DNA from: an uncultured Clostridium sp.
Lineage (GTDB): Bacteria; Bacillota; Clostridia; Clostridiales; Clostridiaceae
Reading direction: 5' to 3'
NCBI GenBank assembly: GCA_900539375.1
Contig: UQBY01000028.1
Coordinates: forward strand, 1 to 29,086
DNA length: 29,086 nucleotides
The notes below the pieces were generated by a model. The model saw only the letters and a list, made by a program, of their open reading frames with translations. It had not been told where the DNA came from and did no database searches. This document shows, piece after piece, positions 25,030-29,086 of this stretch. The position numbers were made by a program, and so were the translations under genes. Position 1 is the stretch's first letter; every line of letters starts with the position of its first letter.

Positions 25030-26154
25030 TTATAATCTTCCTTTAAAATCTTTATATCCAAAACTTTTAATTACCCTACAGTCTTTATTACTATCCATTA
25101 CTGCAATAGAAGGAAGGGGTATTCCATTAAAGGTATTATTTTTAACCATAGAATATATGGCCATATCCTGAAAATATAACTTATCTCCTATTTTTATTTC
25201 TTTATCAAAAGAGTAATCTCCTATAATGTCTCCTGCTAAACAGGTATATGAAGATAAACGATAGGTATATTTTTTTTCATTAGGCTCTCCACTATCTTTA
25301 AGAGGTGGTCTATAGGGCATTTCTAATACATCTGGCATATGGCAAGCAGCTGAAGCATCTAATATAAGTATATCCATTTTATTGTGGACAATATCTAAAA
25401 CCTCTGTTACTAAATATCCAGCATTTAAAGCAATTGCCTCTCCTGGCTCAATATAAACTTGTAAGTTATATTTTTCTTGTATATTTTTAATTAATTTTTT
25501 TAATAAATCTATATTATAATCTTCTCTAGTAATATGGTGTCCACCACCTATATTAAGCCATTTCATTTTATATAGATATTTTCCAAACTTTTCTTCAACT
25601 GCCTTTAAAGTCTTTTCTAAATCCTCTGAATTTTGTTCACATAATGTATGAAAATGTAAGCCTTCTATACCCTCTAATAAATCTTCCCTAAAATTACTTA
25701 AAGTAACTCCAAGTCTTGAACCTTCAGCACAAGGGTCATATATTGCATGAGCCTTTTCTTGGGTTGAACATTCAGGGTTTATTCTTATTCCTACACTTAC
25801 TTTATTAGAGCATATATTTTTATACTTTTCATATTGACTAAAGGAGTTAAAACTAATATGGTCACATATTTTTACTATTTCTTTAATATCCTCTTCTTTA
25901 AAAGCTGGGGCATATACATGGTTTTCCTTATTCATTTCTTCTTTTCCAAGTTTAGCTTCATATAAGCCACTTGAAGTTGTTCCACTAATATATTTTTTTA
26001 TAAGTGGATATTCATGGTAACATGAAAATGCTTTTTGAGCTAATAATATTTTACAGCCTGTATCTTTTTCTATATCTTGTAAAATTTCAAGGTTTTTAAT
26101 TAACTTTTCTTCATCTATAACATAGGAAGGTGTTTTTAACTCATTTATTTTCAT
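25030..26154 (-). CDS. nspC: Carboxynorspermidine/carboxyspermidine decarboxylase
   Basis: This 374-residue PLP enzyme of the alanine-racemase-fold decarboxylases makes spermidine (or norspermidine) from its carboxylated form. K41 in LLAQKAFS is the PLP lysine. Further signatures are HFHTLCEQNSEDLE, NIGGGHHITRED, YIEPGEAIALNAGYLV and DASAACHMPDVLEMPYRPP. The ATG touches the stop codon of the synthase gene upstream, so the two products are made together. Confidence 0.9.
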   Translation of the reverse strand: MKINELKTPSYVIDEEKLIKNLEILQDIEKDTGCKILLAQKAFSCYHEYPLIKKYISGTTSSGLYEAKLGKEEMNKENHVYAPAFKEEDIKEIVKICDHISFNSFSQYEKYKNICSNKVSVGIRINPECSTQEKAHAIYDPCAEGSRLGVTLSNFREDLLEGIEGLHFHTLCEQNSEDLEKTLKAVEEKFGKYLYKMKWLNIGGGHHITREDYNIDLLKKLIKNIQEKYNLQVYIEPGEAIALNAGYLVTEVLDIVHNKMDILILDASAACHMPDVLEMPYRPPLKDSGEPNEKKYTYRLSSYTCLAGDIIGDYSFDKEIKIGDKLYFQDMAIYSMVKNNTFNGIPLPSIAVMDSNKDCRVIKSFGYKDFKGRL

Positions 26155-27414
26155 CTACTTAACCTCTTCTGGATTTTCACATACAACCCAAGGAAGTCCC
26201 CACTTATTAAGAGCTTCCATAAATGGGTCTGGATCAAATTCTTCTACATTAAATACACCTTTTTTATTCCATAATCCATTTACAACAAGCATTGAACCTA
26301 TCATTGCTGGTACTCCTGTAGTATAGGATATTGCCTGTGAACCTACTTCTTTATAACATTCTTGATGGTCACATACATTATATATATAAATAGTTTTTTC
26401 TTTTCCATTCTTTATACCTTTAAATATACAACCTATATTAGTTTTACCTACAGTTCTAGGACCTAATGAAGCAGGGTCTGGTAATAATGCTTTTAAAAAT
26501 TGAATTGGTACTATTTCTTTACCTTCAAAATTAATTGGTGAAGTAGATAACATTCCCACATTTTCTAAACACTTCATATGAGTTAAATAACTTTCACCAA
26601 AGGTCATAAAGAATCTTATTCTCTTTACTCCTGGTATATTTTTAGCTAAAGATTCTATTTCCTCATGATGAAGAAGGTACATATCCTTTTTACCTACCTC
26701 TGGGAAATTATATTCTCTTTTAATTTCCATTGGCTTAGTTTCAACCCAATGACCATTTTCCCAATATGAACCATTTGCTGATACTTCTCTAAGATTTATT
26801 TCAGGATTAAAGTTTGTAGCAAAAGGATAACCATGGTCTCCACCATTACAGTCTAAAATATCTATATAATGTATTTCATCAAAATAATGCTTTAGGGCAT
26901 AAGCTGAAAAAACACTTGTTACTCCTGGGTCAAATCCACTTCCAAGTAATGCTGTAAGGTTTTTATTTTTAAACTTTTCTTGATAATTCCATTGCCATGA
27001 GTAATCAAAATAAGCTGTAAACCCTTTTTCTTTACATCTTTTTTCATATATTTCTCTCCACTTAGGGTCATTAGTGTCTTCTGCTTCATAGTTTGCAGTA
27101 TCAATATAGTTAACTCCTGCTTCAAGACAAGCATCCATAATTGTTAAATCCTGATAAGGAAGGGCTACATTTAAAACAGCATCTGGCTTATATGAATTAA
27201 TAAGTTTAACTAATTCCTCTTTATTATCTGCATTAACTTTAGCAGTTGTAATATTTGTCTTTGTAGTTTTTTCAAGCTTTTCTTTTAGGGCATCACATTT
27301 AGATTTAGTACGACTAGCTATCATAATATCTGTAAATACCTCACTATTTTGACAACACTTATTAATTGCTACTGAAGCAACTCCACCACAACCTATAATC
27401 ATTAATTTACTCAC
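26155..27414 (-). CDS. Carboxynorspermidine/carboxyspermidine synthase (saccharopine dehydrogenase-like)
   Basis: This 419-residue NAD(P)H-dependent enzyme condenses putrescine (or diaminopropane) with aspartate semialdehyde and reduces the product to carboxyspermidine (or carboxynorspermidine). The N-terminus has the Rossmann glycine motif MIIGCGGVASVA. GSGFDPGVTSVFSAYALKH and the adjacent nspC support the polyamine role over a true saccharopine dehydrogenase in lysine metabolism. The start is GTG, overlapping the last 8 nt of speE. Confidence 0.88.
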   Translation of the reverse strand: MSKLMIIGCGGVASVAINKCCQNSEVFTDIMIASRTKSKCDALKEKLEKTTKTNITTAKVNADNKEELVKLINSYKPDAVLNVALPYQDLTIMDACLEAGVNYIDTANYEAEDTNDPKWREIYEKRCKEKGFTAYFDYSWQWNYQEKFKNKNLTALLGSGFDPGVTSVFSAYALKHYFDEIHYIDILDCNGGDHGYPFATNFNPEINLREVSANGSYWENGHWVETKPMEIKREYNFPEVGKKDMYLLHHEEIESLAKNIPGVKRIRFFMTFGESYLTHMKCLENVGMLSTSPINFEGKEIVPIQFLKALLPDPASLGPRTVGKTNIGCIFKGIKNGKEKTIYIYNVCDHQECYKEVGSQAISYTTGVPAMIGSMLVVNGLWNKKGVFNVEEFDPDPFMEALNKWGLPWVVCENPEEVK

Positions 27415-28273
27415 TTTTTTTGTCCTCCTCTTCTTCTAATAAATCTTCTACATATTTTGGAAGCATAAATGCTCCTGTATGTAAATTAGTTGTATAATAC
27501 CAGGTTTTTATTCCTCTTTCTTTCCATTTCTTTGCATCTAAATCATTAAGGGGATGATATTTTTTAGAGGCAAAACCAAATAACCAATAGCCTGATGGAC
27601 AAGTAGGAATATGAGCTTGATAAACTCTGCTTATTGGAAAAGAACGATATGCCTTTTTGTGCATTTGTCTGCAAGCTTCTTCATCCTCATCATAAAAAGG
27701 ACTTCCATGTTGATACACCATAATTCCATCATCTTTAAGAGCTTTATAACAACTTCCATAAAACTCCTTTGTAAATAATCCTTCTGTATGACCAAAGGGG
27801 TCTGTACTATCATTTATTATTAAATCATATTCATTTTTCTTATTACGTAAAAATCTTAAACCATCTTCATAATAAACATTAACACGAGGGTCTTTAAGGC
27901 CTATTGCTATTTCAGGAAATATTTTTTCACATACATCTACAAACATCTTATCTGTTTCAACTACATCAATCTGTTTAATATTGTCATAATAGGTAAGTTC
28001 TTTAGCTACTCCCCCATCTCCCCCACCAATTATTAATACCTTTTCTACATTAGGATGAACTGCCATTGGTACATGGGTTACCATTTCATCATAAATAAAT
28101 TCATCCTTTTCTGAAAATACAATTTCTCCATCTAAGGTGATGAATTTACCAAATTCTATTGAATCAAAAACATCTATTTTTTGATACTCACTTATACCAC
28201 TAAATAATTGCTTTTCTATTCTTATTGATATTTTTACATTACTAGTATGAAGCTCTGAAAACCACATTTCCAT
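27407..28273 (-). CDS. speE: Spermidine synthase
   Basis: This 288-residue aminopropyltransferase normally transfers the aminopropyl group of decarboxylated SAM to putrescine. Visible are IIGGGDGGVAKEL (GGGDGG at 83-88), VVETD and the catalytic NDSTDPFGHTEGLF (D155, D158), followed by YQHGSPF. It starts 7 nt after the decarboxylase stop with AAAGGAG upstream. A SAM decarboxylase (speD) is not in the window; it must lie elsewhere for this route to run. Confidence 0.92.
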   Translation of the reverse strand: MEMWFSELHTSNVKISIRIEKQLFSGISEYQKIDVFDSIEFGKFITLDGEIVFSEKDEFIYDEMVTHVPMAVHPNVEKVLIIGGGDGGVAKELTYYDNIKQIDVVETDKMFVDVCEKIFPEIAIGLKDPRVNVYYEDGLRFLRNKKNEYDLIINDSTDPFGHTEGLFTKEFYGSCYKALKDDGIMVYQHGSPFYDEDEEACRQMHKKAYRSFPISRVYQAHIPTCPSGYWLFGFASKKYHPLNDLDAKKWKERGIKTWYYTTNLHTGAFMLPKYVEDLLEEEEDKKSE

Positions 28274-28280
28274 TAACTGA

Positions 28281-29086
28281 TTACTCCTTTAAAACATTAA
28301 TATTATTTACCTTAGGGTCTTCTGTTCCTTGCATTGAGCAGCCCTTTTCCTTAGCATATATTATATATTCTGCAATTTCTTTTGTTATCATTTCTCCAGG
28401 GGCTAAAATTGGAATTCCTGGGGGATAACACATAACAAATTCTCCACAAATTTTTCCACAAGCTTCCTTTATAGGTAAAGATACCTTTTCTGAATAAAAA
28501 GCTTTTTGAGGAGTTACTACAACTTCTGGCTGTATATATTCTCCTGAAAGCATTCCTGTTTTATCCTTTTTATATAATCTTTCAATATCAGCAAGGGCAC
28601 CAACTAATCTTTCTATATCTTGAATTCTATCTCCTATAGATATATAAGCTAATATATTCCCAAAATCTCCAAATTCAATTTGAATATCATATTCATCTCT
28701 TAAAAGGTCATAAACCTCTATACCTGCAAGACCAATTCCTAGGGTATAAATTGATAATTTAGTAATATCAAAATTAAAAACACTAGTACCATTAATTAAT
28801 TCTTTTCCATAGGCATAATATCCACCAATTTCATTAATTTCATTACGAGCATATTCTGCCATTTTAGCCACCTTTTCAAAGGATTCTTCCCCTCTAAGGG
28901 CTAAATTTCTTCTTGAAATATCAAGACTTGATAATAATAAATAGGAGGCACTTGTAGTTTGGGTTAAATTAATTATTTGCCTTACATAATCAGGATTTAC
29001 TCCTGTATTTGTAAGTAAAATAGAACTCTGAGTAAGACTTCCCCCTGATTTATGCATAGATATAGCTGCCATATCAGCCCCTGCCT
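28281..29086 (-). CDS. speA: Orn/Lys/Arg decarboxylase, probable arginine decarboxylase (partial)
   Basis: C-terminal part of a fold-type I PLP decarboxylase; the reading frame continues off the right edge (in-frame codons for AGAD precede the first Met visible at 29072). SMHKSGGSLTQSS contains the PLP-binding lysine of the HKxGG motif. The C-terminal half has EFGDFGNILAYISIGD and a conserved CYPPGIPILAPGE motif. The downstream agmatine genes favour arginine as substrate. About 269 codons are visible, so roughly the N-terminal 40-50% is missing. Confidence 0.85.
   Translation of the reverse strand, partial: AGADMAAISMHKSGGSLTQSSILLTNTGVNPDYVRQIINLTQTTSASYLLLSSLDISRRNLALRGEESFEKVAKMAEYARNEINEIGGYYAYGKELINGTSVFNFDITKLSIYTLGIGLAGIEVYDLLRDEYDIQIEFGDFGNILAYISIGDRIQDIERLVGALADIERLYKKDKTGMLSGEYIQPEVVVTPQKAFYSEKVSLPIKEACGKICGEFVMCYPPGIPILAPGEMITKEIAEYIIYAKEKGCSMQGTEDPKVNNINVLKE

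Noticed and set aside
26919..27134. Short minus-strand frames of 71 and 60 codons (26919-27134 and 27631-27813)
   Set aside because: They are out-of-frame shadows inside the carboxyspermidine synthase and speE genes, which have intact family motifs.
1..29086. CRISPR arrays, tRNA and rRNA genes, and transposases
   Set aside because: No regularly spaced repeats, no cloverleaf or rRNA-like stretch, and no transposase or integrase motif were found on reading either strand.

Overview
The window is AT-rich (roughly 25-30% GC by eye) and every gene I can support lies on the minus strand. Codon use, strong GGAGG-type ribosome sites and the gene content fit a low-GC Clostridium. The polyamine operon at the right end would suit C. 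perfringens or a close relative, but that species guess is from memory, not from a search.

Right end (about 22955-29086): a core polyamine operon, read right to left. It holds an arginine/ornithine/lysine decarboxylase (cut by the window edge), speE, a carboxy(nor)spermidine synthase, nspC, aguA and aguB, closed by a clear terminator. Together they convert arginine to agmatine, N-carbamoylputrescine and putrescine, and then to spermidine. Two different aminopropylation routes are encoded side by side.

Accessory region (about 1-22900). From right to left: a Uma2-type nuclease; a 520-residue AAA-ATPase/PD-(D/E)XK protein; a NERD-nuclease/superfamily I helicase; a promoter and about 210 nt of highly structured leader RNA in front of a 414-residue reverse transcriptase; a tight gene run of methyltransferase, 1324-residue DEAD/DEAH helicase with MZB-like cysteines, DUF1848 protein, 155-residue unknown and TPR-cold-shock protein, followed by a gene of unknown family with a stop-interrupted tail; two more 520-residue AAA-ATPases flanking a broken member of a related family; a GNAT acetyltransferase; a large fusion of an N-terminal McrA-like head domain, a PD-(D/E)XK nuclease and a nitrilase; and a HEPN protein. 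This has the look of a defence island.

The strongest candidates for an undescribed system are three. (1) The reverse transcriptase with its own promoter and a four-hairpin RNA, which looks like a DRT-type (possibly DRT2-like) unit and may feed transcription into the methyltransferase-helicase genes behind it. (2) The five-gene methyltransferase/helicase/DUF1848/unknown/TPR-CSD run, which I do not match to a named system. (3) The nuclease-nitrilase fusion next to a HEPN protein.

The AAA-ATPase genes show heavy recombination: a perfect repeat of about 318 bp, chimeric copies with a swapped middle module, gene ends fused to gene starts, and upstream regions with ribosome sites that descend from coding sequence of the same family.
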